From Aquitalea palustris (GTDB lineage: Bacteria; Pseudomonadota; Gammaproteobacteria; Burkholderiales; Chromobacteriaceae), in the NCBI RefSeq assembly GCF_003693445.1, contig NZ_RFAR01000028.1, positions 20,251 through 84,250 of the forward strand: DNA of 64,000 nucleotides, given 5' to 3'. Below are positions 1 through 7,653 of this stretch, one piece after another. Under the pieces are notes generated by a model. The model saw only the letters and a program-made list of their open reading frames with translations, was not told the DNA's origin and did no database searches. How positions within the stretch are numbered: the first letter of the stretch is position 1; each line of letters begins with the position of its first letter. Position numbers and translations under genes: made by a program.

Positions 1-371
1 ACATACGACGGAATTCCATCTTGGCCACTTTGGCTTCGACTTCTTCCATGTCGGTTTTTACGGCGAAGATGGTTTCGTCATCTTCTTCGCTCTTGCCCAT
101 TTCCAGCAGTTCGCGCGCATCGGCGATGCTGGCATTGATGCTGTCCAGCACCAGGACCACATCTTCCAGTTGCTTGCGTTCGCGGCCCAGTTCCTGGGCG
201 CGCTTGGGGTCGTTCCAGATGTCGGAATCTTCAGTGAGGCGGCTTACTTCTTCCAGACGGTCTTTTTTTCCGTCGTAGTCAAAGATACCCCCGAATATCG
301 GTGGCGCGCTCGGCCAGGTTTTCAATCGTGGCCGCAATCTGGTTCAGGACTTCGACTTCAATCATGTTCAT
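1..371 (-). CDS. prfB: Peptide chain release factor 2, N-terminal part (runs off left edge)
   Basis: RF2 recognises UGA and UAA stop codons and triggers peptide release on the ribosome. The reading frame starts at ATG 371 (a second ATG lies at 365), runs 30 codons to an in-frame UGA at 281-279, and resumes in the +1 frame as DYDGKKDRLEEV..., continuing to KMEFRRM at the window edge, which matches the RF2 N-terminal domain. Both frames are needed for the protein, which is the classic programmed frameshift of this gene. The rest of the gene lies outside the window. It is downstream of mdh on the same strand but separated by a terminator, so it probably has its own promoter. Confidence 0.96.
278..293 (-). 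other. RF2 programmed +1 frameshift site
   Basis: On the minus strand the sequence reads CGG GGG TAT CTT TGA C. It has a Shine-Dalgarno-like purine run a few bases before the slippery CTT, an in-frame TGA stop, and a C after the stop. After slippage from CUU to UUU the next codon is GAC, giving the conserved DYD. This is the autoregulatory signal in which scarce RF2 favours frameshifting. Confidence 0.96.
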
Positions 372-431
372 GCTCCAGTAGCAGTCTGTATTAGTAAATT
401 CAAATGTTCTTGCTGGTATTGATCAAACACA

Positions 432-457
432 AAAAGCGCACCAGTTGGTGCGCTTTT
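432..457 (-). terminator. Rho-independent terminator of mdh
   Basis: Near-perfect inverted repeat AAAAGCGCACCA / TGGTGCGCTTTT with a very short loop. On the minus strand the stem is followed by TTTTTGTGTTT, just after the mdh stop codon. Confidence 0.9.
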
Positions 458-475
458 CGCTGATCTGGCTAATGC

Positions 476-1456
476 TTAGCCAAACAGGTGAGCGACAGCT
501 GCGCGCTCTTCTTCCAGCTCGGCCAGGGTGAAGTTCATGCGTTCGCGGCTGAACTCGTCCACTTCCAGACCTTCGACGATCTTGTATTCGCCATTTTCGC
601 ATACAACCGGGAAGCCGTACATCACGCCTTCCGGGATGCCGTAGGAACCGTCGGACGGAATGCCCATGGTCACCCACTTGCCATTGCTGCCCAGCACCCA
701 GTCGTGGATGTGGTCGATGGCGGCATTGGCGGCGGAAGCAGCAGAGGACAGGCCACGTGCTTCGATGATGGCGGCACCACGCTTGCCAACGGTCGGCAGG
801 AATACATCACGGTTCCAGGCTTCGTCGTTGATCATGGCTTTTACCGATTGGCCATCGATGCTGGCGAAGCGGTAGTCGGCGTACATGGTCGGCGAGTGGT
901 TGCCCCAAACAGCCAGGTCCTTGATCGAAGCGACCGGCTTGCCAGTCTTGGCGGCGATCTGCGACAGGGCGCGGTTGTGGTCCAGACGCAACATGGCGGT
1001 GAAATTTTTCGGATTCAGGTCCGGAGCGCTCTTCATGGCGATCCAGGCGTTGGTGTTGGCCGGGTTGCCAACTACCAGAACGCGGACATTGCGGTCGGCG
1101 TGGTCGTTCAGTGCCTTGCCCTGAACGGTGAAGATGGCGCCGTTGGCTTCTAGCAGGTCCTTGCGTTCCATACCCTTGCTACGCGGGCGTGCACCCACCA
1201 GCAGGGCAACTTGAGCGTCCTTGAAAGCGACGTTCGGGTCGTCGGTGGCAACCATGCCGGCCAAGAGCGGGAAGGCACAGTCTTCCAGTTCCATCATCAC
1301 GCCTTTAACGGCGGTCTGGGCTTGCGGCAGGTCGAGCAGTTGCAGGATGACCGGCTGGTCTTTGCCCAGCATTTCACCACTGGCGATACGGAACAGCAGG
1401 CTGTAGCCAATCTGACCAGCAGCGCCGGTAACGGCAACGCGAACGGGAGCTTTCAT
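476..1456 (-). CDS. mdh: Malate dehydrogenase (NAD-dependent)
   Basis: Oxidises malate to oxaloacetate with NAD+ in the TCA cycle; cytoplasmic. The 326 residues are the usual length. The N-terminal Rossmann loop GAAGQIG (residues 11-17), the substrate-binding arginines in [15 protein letters not shown] (R90, R92, R98), NPANTN (131-136) and the catalytic pair D159 (RLDHNR) and H187 (WGNHS) are all visible. This is the LDH/MDH type resembling eukaryotic cytosolic MDH and common in beta-proteobacteria. The start has a good AAGGAG ribosome site. It is divergent from a GntR regulator and next to the sdh operon, so co-regulation is plausible. Confidence 0.98.
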   Translation of the reverse strand: MKAPVRVAVTGAAGQIGYSLLFRIASGEMLGKDQPVILQLLDLPQAQTAVKGVMMELEDCAFPLLAGMVATDDPNVAFKDAQVALLVGARPRSKGMERKDLLEANGAIFTVQGKALNDHADRNVRVLVVGNPANTNAWIAMKSAPDLNPKNFTAMLRLDHNRALSQIAAKTGKPVASIKDLAVWGNHSPTMYADYRFASIDGQSVKAMINDEAWNRDVFLPTVGKRGAAIIEARGLSSAASAANAAIDHIHDWVLGSNGKWVTMGIPSDGSYGIPEGVMYGFPVVCENGEYKIVEGLEVDEFSRERMNFTLAELEEERAAVAHLFG

Positions 1457-1570
1457 CGGTGGACTCTCCTTTAGATATCCGAGACTGTCTCAAATTGCAG
1501 ATGTTGCTCTGCACTATAAGTGTGAAGCGAGTGTATCACGGAGTGTAGATCATGTGGCACTGGATTCCCC

Positions 1571-1585
1571 ATCAGAAATTCTGAT
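1571..1585. promoter_or_regulatory. Perfect 15-bp palindrome (candidate operator)
   Basis: ATCAGAA-A-TTCTGAT, perfect 7-bp arms, in the divergent mdh/GntR-regulator gap. Location and symmetry suggest a regulator site. It differs in sequence from the second palindrome at 1603. Confidence 0.45.
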
Positions 1586-1602
1586 AAGCTGCTTGTTATC
1601 TT

Positions 1603-1620
1603 ATGTCTTATATAAGACAT
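1603..1620. promoter_or_regulatory. Perfect 18-bp palindrome (candidate GntR operator)
   Basis: ATGTCTTAT / ATAAGACAT, two 9-bp arms with no spacer, 40 bp upstream of the likely regulator start at 1661. GntR-family dimers bind short palindromes, often near their own gene. Autoregulation and control of mdh are inferred. Confidence 0.55.
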
Positions 1621-1660
1621 CCCTTTACGCTTGATTTATTTGATGATACAAAGCCACTAC

Positions 1661-2395
1661 ATGATTGCTAATGCTCCGCGCCGTCAGCCGCTTTATGTGC
1701 AAATCAAGCAGTTTCTGCTGCGCCGTATCGCCGAGGGTGAGTGGCTGGAACATGATGCGCTGCCTAGCGAGTGGGACCTGGCGGCAGAGATGTCGGTGAG
1801 TCAGGGAACGGTGCGCAAGGCGCTGAGTGAGTTGGTGGCGGATGGCCTGCTATACCGTCAGCAGGGCAAGGGTACTTTTGTCGCCGCCGTGCTCAGCGAC
1901 TGGGGCACATCCTTGCTGCAGTCGCCCGGTGTGTTCGATGAAATGCCGGATCGGCTCAGTTGTGAATTTCTGGCCATCTCGCGCATGAATGCCAGTGACG
2001 ACATGGCGGTGGCGTTGCAGTTGCGGCGGCATGCGCCGATGTTTCGGGTGCGCCAGTTGTGGCGTGGGCAGGGCAGGCCGGTGGCGCTGGATGAAGCTTA
2101 TTTGCCGGCCGAGCGTTTTGACGGCATGGAGGCGCGCTGGTTTCGATCTGCTGCCGGAGTGTATGCCACCTTGCAACAGCGCTTTGGTGTAAGAGTGGTA
2201 GAAAGTCGCGAGCAGTACCGTGCTGTCATGTTGCCGCGCGAAGATGCGAGTTTGCTGGGTTTGTCCGGCGCGGCACTTGAAGAGCCGGTATTGAGTGTGC
2301 TCAGACTGACCTTTTCGTCAGTTGGAGAGAGAGTGGAATGGCGGCAGCGCTATTGCCTGAGTCGTGATCTGGCGCTGCTGCAAAAGGGCTGTTGA
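1661..2395 (+). CDS. GntR-family (HutC/UTRA type) transcriptional regulator
   Basis: DNA-binding regulator. An N-terminal winged helix-turn-helix (PLYVQIKQFLLRRI..., then LPSEWDLAAEMSVSQGTVRKAL) is followed by a UTRA effector-binding domain of about 165 residues. I chose ATG 1661 because HutC-type proteins have about 10 residues before the PLYxQI motif; in-frame starts at 1643 (ATG) and 1631 (TTG) would add up to 10 residues. The gene sits between divergent mdh and the downstream sdh operon, so TCA-cycle control, perhaps sensing an organic acid, is the obvious inference. The effector cannot be read from sequence. Confidence 0.9.
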   Translation: MIANAPRRQPLYVQIKQFLLRRIAEGEWLEHDALPSEWDLAAEMSVSQGTVRKALSELVADGLLYRQQGKGTFVAAVLSDWGTSLLQSPGVFDEMPDRLSCEFLAISRMNASDDMAVALQLRRHAPMFRVRQLWRGQGRPVALDEAYLPAERFDGMEARWFRSAAGVYATLQQRFGVRVVESREQYRAVMLPREDASLLGLSGAALEEPVLSVLRLTFSSVGERVEWRQRYCLSRDLALLQKGC

Positions 2396-2619
2396 TGTCG
2401 CCTGCCAGCATGGAAATGTCGCTTGTCCGGCAAAAAACGGGCAGCAGGCGGGTGATTTTTGCTAGAATTTCCAGATCATATTGCCCTGCAGCATCGGGCA
2501 ACATGATGTTCAGTATTGAGAGGGACCACCCGGTTTTTACAAGGGCGGACCTTTCAGGCGGGCTTCCAGACAGGGGCCCGGAGATAACCACTTGGTTCAA
2601 ATACATCCAAGGAAGCCAT
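2396..2619 (+). promoter_or_regulatory. Leader and promoter region of the sdh operon
   Basis: A gap of 224 bp with no credible gene. It contains a TAGAAT hexamer at 2463-2468 that could be a -10 element (no good -35), and a 6-bp inverted repeat TTGCCC / GGGCAA at 2481-2501. The sdhC ribosome site AAGGA lies at its end. Confidence 0.35.
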
Positions 2620-2994
2620 ATGCAGAAGCAACGACCGAAGCACCTGGATCTGGCCACGATCAGACTGCCCATTCCGGGTATTGTCTCGATCCTGCACCGG
2701 GTCAGTGGTGTGGCGCTCTTCTTTTCCCTCCCGCTGTTGATCTACCTCCTTCATGGTTCGCTCAGTTCAGCAGAGTCTTTTGAAACCTACCGTGCCGTAG
2801 TCGCGCATCCGCTGATGAAGATCATCCTCATCGGTTTGTTGTGGGCCTACATGCATCACTTCTGTGCCGGTATTCGTTTCCTGTTCCTGGATATCCATAA
2901 GGGTCTGGAACTGCAAACTGCCCGTGCTACCGCCAAGACTGTGGTGGTGGTTAGCCTGGCCCTGACTCTGATTCTGGGAGTAGCTCTATGGTAA
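2620..2994 (+). CDS. sdhC: Succinate dehydrogenase cytochrome b556 subunit
   Basis: One of two membrane anchors of complex II, carrying heme b and the quinone site. The 124 residues show three hydrophobic helices. The signature SILHRVSG (residues 23-30) and the HHFCAGIRFLFLD segment, whose H80 aligns with the axial heme ligand of E. coli SdhC, are visible. The ATG follows AAGGA at a normal distance; upstream in-frame residues look non-coding. It overlaps sdhD by 7 nt (ATGGTAA), indicating translational coupling. Confidence 0.96.
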   Translation: MQKQRPKHLDLATIRLPIPGIVSILHRVSGVALFFSLPLLIYLLHGSLSSAESFETYRAVVAHPLMKIILIGLLWAYMHHFCAGIRFLFLDIHKGLELQTARATAKTVVVVSLALTLILGVALW

Positions 2995-3332
2995 ACCGCT
3001 CTGTCATCGGCGCTCACTACGGTTTGCGCGACTGGGTCATGCAGCGCGTGACGGCCACCATCATGGTGATCTATACCGTAGCTCTGGCGCTGTTCCTGCT
3101 GACCATGCCGTCCAGCTACGCAGGCTGGAAAGACTTCTTCGCGCAAACCTGGGTGCAAGTGCTGACCCAGACCACCCTGCTGGCAGTGTTCCTGCACGTA
3201 TGGGTAGGTATTCGCGATGTGTGGATGGACTACATCAAGCCCACCGGCCTGCGCTTGGCGCTGCATGCCTTCACCATCGTGTGGCTTGTGTCCTGTTTCA
3301 TCTATTCCGTTAAAGTTGTCTGGGGGCTGTAA
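2988..3332 (+). CDS. sdhD: Succinate dehydrogenase membrane anchor subunit
   Basis: Second membrane anchor of complex II. Its 114 residues contain three helices and the motif [16 protein letters not shown], whose first His (H70) corresponds to the second heme b ligand. The N-terminal [12 protein letters not shown] is typical. It overlaps sdhC by 7 nt and shares one base with sdhA (TAATG), so the subunits are translationally coupled. Confidence 0.96.
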   Translation: MVNRSVIGAHYGLRDWVMQRVTATIMVIYTVALALFLLTMPSSYAGWKDFFAQTWVQVLTQTTLLAVFLHVWVGIRDVWMDYIKPTGLRLALHAFTIVWLVSCFIYSVKVVWGL

Positions 3333-5104
3333 TGGGCGTACCTGTTCGTCATTTTGATGCAGTAATCGTTGGCGCAGGTGGTGCCGGCATGCGTGCCGCC
3401 CTGCAGCTGTCCGAAGCTGGCCTGAAGACTGCCGTACTGTCCAAGGTATTCCCCACCCGCTCCCACACCGTGGCAGCACAGGGCGGTGTATCCGCCTCGC
3501 TGGGTAATTCCGAGGAAGATCACTGGCACTGGCATATGTACGACACCGTCAAGGGGTCGGACTGGCTGGGCGACCAGGATGCCATCGAATTCATGTGCCG
3601 CGAGGCACCGAAGGTGGTGACCGAGCTGGAACACTTCGGCATGCCGTTCGACCGTAACGCTGATGGCACCATCTACCAGCGTCCGTTTGGCGGCCACATG
3701 TCCAACTTCGGTGAAAAGCCGGTGCGTCGCGCCTGTGCTGCCGCCGACCGTACCGGTCATGCCATGCTGCACGCGCTGTATCAGCGCAATGTGCGCGCCA
3801 ACACCCATTTCTTTGTGGAATGGATGGCGCTGGACCTGATTCGCGACGCCGACGGCAATGTGCAGGGCGTGATCGCCATGGAAATGGAAACCTCGGAAAT
3901 CGTGGTGTTCCAGGCCAAGGCCACCCTGTTTGCTACCGGCGGTGCTGGTCGTATCTACGCTTCTTCCACCAATGCCTTCATCAATACCGGTGATGGCCTG
4001 GGTATGGCCGCACGTGCCGGCATCCCGCTGGAAGACATGGAATTCTGGCAGTTCCACCCCACTGGCGTGGCCGGTGCCGGTGTGCTGATTACCGAAGGCG
4101 TACGCGGTGAAGGTGGCATTCTGCGCAACAGCGCAGGTGAACGCTTCATGGAACGCTATGCACCGAATGCCAAGGATCTGGCTTCGCGTGACGTGGTTTC
4201 CCGCGCCATGGTGACCGAGATCAACGAAGGTCGCGGTTGCGGCCCGAACAAGGATCACGTGCTGCTGGACATCACTCACCTCGACCCCGAAGTGATCATG
4301 TCCAAGCTGCCGGGCATCCGTGAAATCTCCATCAAGTTTGCCGGCGTTGACCCGATCAAGGCACCGATCCCGGTGGTACCGACCTGCCACTACCAGATGG
4401 GCGGCATCCCTACCAACTACCACGGTGAAGTGGTGGTGGGTGGCAAGCCGGTTACCGGTTTCTACGCTGCTGGCGAATGCGCTTGTGCCTCGGTACACGG
4501 CGCCAACCGTCTGGGTACCAACTCCCTGCTCGACCTGCTGGTGTTCGGCAAGAGCTCGGCCAACTCGATGATCGACTTCATCAAGCAACAGCCGCTGGAA
4601 CTGCCGGAACTGGCTACGTCCGATGTTGAGCGTTCCGTCGCTCGCGTTGAGCGCCTGAACAAGCAGACCAATGGCGTTGCCGTGAACGATGCCCGTACCG
4701 CCATGCAGCGCACCATGCAGGCGCACTGCGGTGTGTTCCGCTTCAAGGACATGCTGGCACAAGGCGTTGAGAAGATTCTGGAAGTGGAAAAGATGGTTCA
4801 ACAGACCGAAATTTCCGACAAGTCCAGCGTATTCAACATGGCTCGTATCGAGGCGCTGGAGCTGGAAAACCTGATCGAAGTGGCCAAGGCCACCATGATC
4901 TCGGCCAATGCCCGTACCGAATCCCGTGGTGCCCACGTGCGTGACGATGCGCCGGATACTGCCGAAACGCCGAACGGTCGTGACGATGCCAACTGGCTGA
5001 AGCACACCCTGTGGTCGCGCGACGGCAACCGTCTGGAATACAAGCCGGTGAACATGCAGCCGCTGACTGTCGACACCATCGCTCTGAAGACCCGTTCCTA
5101 CTAA
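3332..5104 (+). CDS. sdhA: Succinate dehydrogenase flavoprotein subunit
   Basis: Catalytic subunit of complex II; oxidises succinate to fumarate on a covalently bound FAD at the inner face of the membrane. Length 590 is standard. The FAD dinucleotide motif GAGGAG lies at residues 14-19, and [10 protein letters not shown] places the FAD-linking His at residue 45, as in E. coli. Conserved GEGGILRN and [18 protein letters not shown] segments are present. It starts on the last base of the sdhD stop codon. Confidence 0.99.
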   Translation: MGVPVRHFDAVIVGAGGAGMRAALQLSEAGLKTAVLSKVFPTRSHTVAAQGGVSASLGNSEEDHWHWHMYDTVKGSDWLGDQDAIEFMCREAPKVVTELEHFGMPFDRNADGTIYQRPFGGHMSNFGEKPVRRACAAADRTGHAMLHALYQRNVRANTHFFVEWMALDLIRDADGNVQGVIAMEMETSEIVVFQAKATLFATGGAGRIYASSTNAFINTGDGLGMAARAGIPLEDMEFWQFHPTGVAGAGVLITEGVRGEGGILRNSAGERFMERYAPNAKDLASRDVVSRAMVTEINEGRGCGPNKDHVLLDITHLDPEVIMSKLPGIREISIKFAGVDPIKAPIPVVPTCHYQMGGIPTNYHGEVVVGGKPVTGFYAAGECACASVHGANRLGTNSLLDLLVFGKSSANSMIDFIKQQPLELPELATSDVERSVARVERLNKQTNGVAVNDARTAMQRTMQAHCGVFRFKDMLAQGVEKILEVEKMVQQTEISDKSSVFNMARIEALELENLIEVAKATMISANARTESRGAHVRDDAPDTAETPNGRDDANWLKHTLWSRDGNRLEYKPVNMQPLTVDTIALKTRSY

Positions 5105-5117
5105 GGGCTTGAACAAG

Positions 5118-5828
5118 ATGACTACTGAAACCGTCAAATTCCGCATCTACCGTTACGATCCGGACAAGGATGCCAAGCCCTACATGCAGGACATCAGCGT
5201 CGAGCTGGACTCCACCGACCGCAAACTGCTGGATGCGCTGACCAAGCTCAAGGTGAAGGACGACACCATCACCTTCCGCCGCTCCTGCCGTGAAGGCGTA
5301 TGTGGCTCGGATGCCATGAACATCAACGGCAAGAACGGCCTGGCCTGTCTGACCGATTTCCGCGACCTGAAGCAACCCATCGAACTGCGCCCGCTGCCGG
5401 GCCTGCCGGTGGTGCGCGACCTGATCGTGGACATGACCCAGTTTTTCAAGCAATACCACTCGATCAAGCCGTATGTGATCAACGACACGCCGCCGCCGGA
5501 ACGCGAGCGCCTGCAAAGCCCGGAAGACCGCGAAGAGCTGAACGGTCTGTACGAGTGCATTCTGTGCGCCTGCTGCTCCACGTCCTGCCCGTCGTTCTGG
5601 TGGAACCCGGACAAATTCGTTGGCCCGGCCGGCCTGCTCGCAGCGTATCGCTTCATTGCCGATACCCGCGATACCGCCATCAACGAGCGTCTGGACAACC
5701 TGGAAGATCCGTACCGCCTGTTCCGTTGTCACACCATCATGAATTGTGTTGATGTCTGCCCCAAGGGTCTGAACCCGACCAAGGCCATCGGCAAGATCAA
5801 GGACCTGATGGTCAAGCGTGCAGTATGA
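5118..5828 (+). CDS. sdhB: Succinate dehydrogenase iron-sulfur subunit
   Basis: Carries electrons from SdhA to quinone through three Fe-S clusters. The N-terminal [2Fe-2S] site has C57, C62, D65 and C77 (CREGVCGSD...GLAC), with Asp as one ligand as in E. coli. The C-terminal ferredoxin-like part has [13 protein letters not shown] and [18 protein letters not shown] use ATG 5118 (236 residues) rather than the in-frame TTG at 5109. It overlaps sdhE by ATGA. Confidence 0.97.
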   Translation: MTTETVKFRIYRYDPDKDAKPYMQDISVELDSTDRKLLDALTKLKVKDDTITFRRSCREGVCGSDAMNINGKNGLACLTDFRDLKQPIELRPLPGLPVVRDLIVDMTQFFKQYHSIKPYVINDTPPPERERLQSPEDREELNGLYECILCACCSTSCPSFWWNPDKFVGPAGLLAAYRFIADTRDTAINERLDNLEDPYRLFRCHTIMNCVDVCPKGLNPTKAIGKIKDLMVKRAV

Positions 5829-6073
5829 CCGCCTACGATCCGATTGAACTCAAACGGATCCGTTGGCGGTCCCGCCGGGGGTTGCTGGAGCTGGATCTGG
5901 TGCTGGAGCGGTTTTTTGCCCAGCGCTTCGATGCGCTCTCCCCGGCGGAGATCGACGCCTACAAGCGTATTCTCGATTTGCCCGACACCGATTTTCTGGA
6001 TGTGGTGAACGGCAAGGCTGACCTGGACGATCCGGAAGAGGCCGCCATCATCGAGATCCTGCGGGCTGTCTGA
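5825..6073 (+). CDS. sdhE: FAD assembly factor for succinate dehydrogenase
   Basis: Small soluble protein (82 residues, SdhE/YgfY/Sdh5 family) that helps attach FAD covalently to SdhA. The family motif RGxxE is visible as RRGLLELD near residue 18, in an all-helical protein of the expected size. It overlaps sdhB by 4 nt (ATGA), and position inside the sdh operon supports the role. Confidence 0.94.
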   Translation: MTAYDPIELKRIRWRSRRGLLELDLVLERFFAQRFDALSPAEIDAYKRILDLPDTDFLDVVNGKADLDDPEEAAIIEILRAV

Positions 6074-6136
6074 GCCGCAGGATGCAGGGCCCAAAACGAT
6101 TATTACAACACCACAAAACTGACTGGGAGTATTGCT

Positions 6137-7426
6137 GTGGAAACCAACCGCAAAGTGACGCTCACTTACAACGAGGGCAAGGACAACCTGGAAATGCCGG
6201 TTCTGTCCGGCACTCTGGGTCCGGATGTCGTCGATATCCGTGCCTTCTCCAAAACCGGCATGTTTACCTTTGACCCGGGCTTCCTGGCTACCGCCAGCTG
6301 CGAGTCTGCCATCACCTTCATCGACGGTGATCTGGGTCAGCTCTACTACCGCGGCTATCCGATCGAACAGCTGGCTGAAAAGAGCGATTACCTGGAAGTG
6401 TGCTACCTGTTGCTGAACGGCGAAATGCCGACTGCAGCACAGCGCAAGGAATTCGAACGTGGCGTGATGCGCCACAACATGCTGCACGACCAGCTGATGA
6501 GCCTGTTCAAGGGCTTCCGTCGTGACGCACACCCGATGGCCGTCATGGTGGGTGTGGTTGGCGCGCTGTCCGCCTTCTACCACGACTCGCTGGACATCAC
6601 CAATCCGGAACACCGTCGCATTTCGGCCCACCGTCTGGTGGCCAAGCTGCCGACCATCGCTGCACAAGCCTACCGCTACAACAAGGGCCTGCCGTTCTCC
6701 TACCCGAAGAATGGCCTGACCTATGCGGAAAACTTCCTGCACATGATGTTCTCCACCCCGTGTGAAGAGTACAAGGTGAACCCGGTTCTGGCCCGCGCGC
6801 TGGACCGCATCTTCACCCTGCACGCCGACCACGAGCAGAACGCGTCCACCTCCACCGTGCGTCTGGCCGGCTCCTCCGGTGCCAACCCGTTCGCATGTAT
6901 CGCCGCCGGTATCGCCTGCCTGTGGGGCCCGTCCCACGGTGGTGCCAACGAAGCCGTGCTGAAGATGCTGGATGAAATCGGCAGCGTGGACAACGTGGCC
7001 GACTTCATGCAAGGCGTGAAGGACAAGCGTTACAAACTGATGGGCTTCGGCCACCGCGTGTACAAGAACATGGACCCGCGCGCCGCCATCATGAAGACCA
7101 CTTGCGACGAAGTGCTGAACGAACTGGGCCTGCACAACGATCCGAAGTTCAAGCTGGCCATGGCGCTGGAAAAGATCGCCCTGGAAGACCCGTACTTCAT
7201 CGAGCGCAAGCTGTACCCGAACGTGGACTTCTACTCGGGTATCGTGCTGTCCGCCATCGGCATTCCGGTATCGATGTTCACTCCGATCTTCGCCCTGGCC
7301 CGTACCGTGGGCTGGATTGCGCACTGGAGCGAAATGATCGGTGACCCGGCGATGAAGATCGGTCGTCCGCGTCAGCTGTACACCGGCGCACCGCGCCGCG
7401 ATATTGTCGATATCGACAAGCGCTGA
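6137..7426 (+). CDS. gltA: Citrate synthase
   Basis: Condenses oxaloacetate and acetyl-CoA to citrate. It has 429 residues, the length of the hexameric type II enzyme of Gram-negatives that is usually inhibited by NADH. Conserved segments [10 protein letters not shown] (active-site His), [11 protein letters not shown] and [14 protein letters not shown] are present. The start is GTG 6137 preceded by GGGAG; no ATG fits the family N-terminus. It follows sdhE by 63 bp and ends in a strong terminator, so it closes the sdh transcript. Confidence 0.98.
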   Translation: METNRKVTLTYNEGKDNLEMPVLSGTLGPDVVDIRAFSKTGMFTFDPGFLATASCESAITFIDGDLGQLYYRGYPIEQLAEKSDYLEVCYLLLNGEMPTAAQRKEFERGVMRHNMLHDQLMSLFKGFRRDAHPMAVMVGVVGALSAFYHDSLDITNPEHRRISAHRLVAKLPTIAAQAYRYNKGLPFSYPKNGLTYAENFLHMMFSTPCEEYKVNPVLARALDRIFTLHADHEQNASTSTVRLAGSSGANPFACIAAGIACLWGPSHGGANEAVLKMLDEIGSVDNVADFMQGVKDKRYKLMGFGHRVYKNMDPRAAIMKTTCDEVLNELGLHNDPKFKLAMALEKIALEDPYFIERKLYPNVDFYSGIVLSAIGIPVSMFTPIFALARTVGWIAHWSEMIGDPAMKIGRPRQLYTGAPRRDIVDIDKR

Positions 7427-7438
7427 TCAAGCTGTGAC

Positions 7439-7470
7439 AAGTTGGCCGGACACGTTTCGGCCAACTTTTT
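7439..7470 (+). terminator. Rho-independent terminator of the sdh-gltA operon
   Basis: Arms AAGTTGGCCG (7439-7448) and CGGCCAACTT (7458-7467) are a perfect 10-bp stem with a 9-nt loop followed by Ts. This separates sdh-gltA from sucA. Confidence 0.93.
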
Positions 7471-7653
7471 AGCCTGTTGAACAGAATACAGTAGCCGGTT
7501 TCACGACAGACGCCGACAGAGCGCTGCGGAAAAGAATGGAGACGGATTTGCCCTTCCTTACGAAGGCCCTTCTTGCGTCTTTTCCACAACGCTTTCTCCA
7601 CGCAGCAATGTAGCCAAACGTAGATACGTACGTAGATAACAAAGGGTCGAATA

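Noticed and set aside
3302..5146. A 614-codon minus-strand open frame opposite sdhA
   Set aside because: Same reason: the antisense of a conserved enzyme in high-GC DNA, with no start signal or domain.
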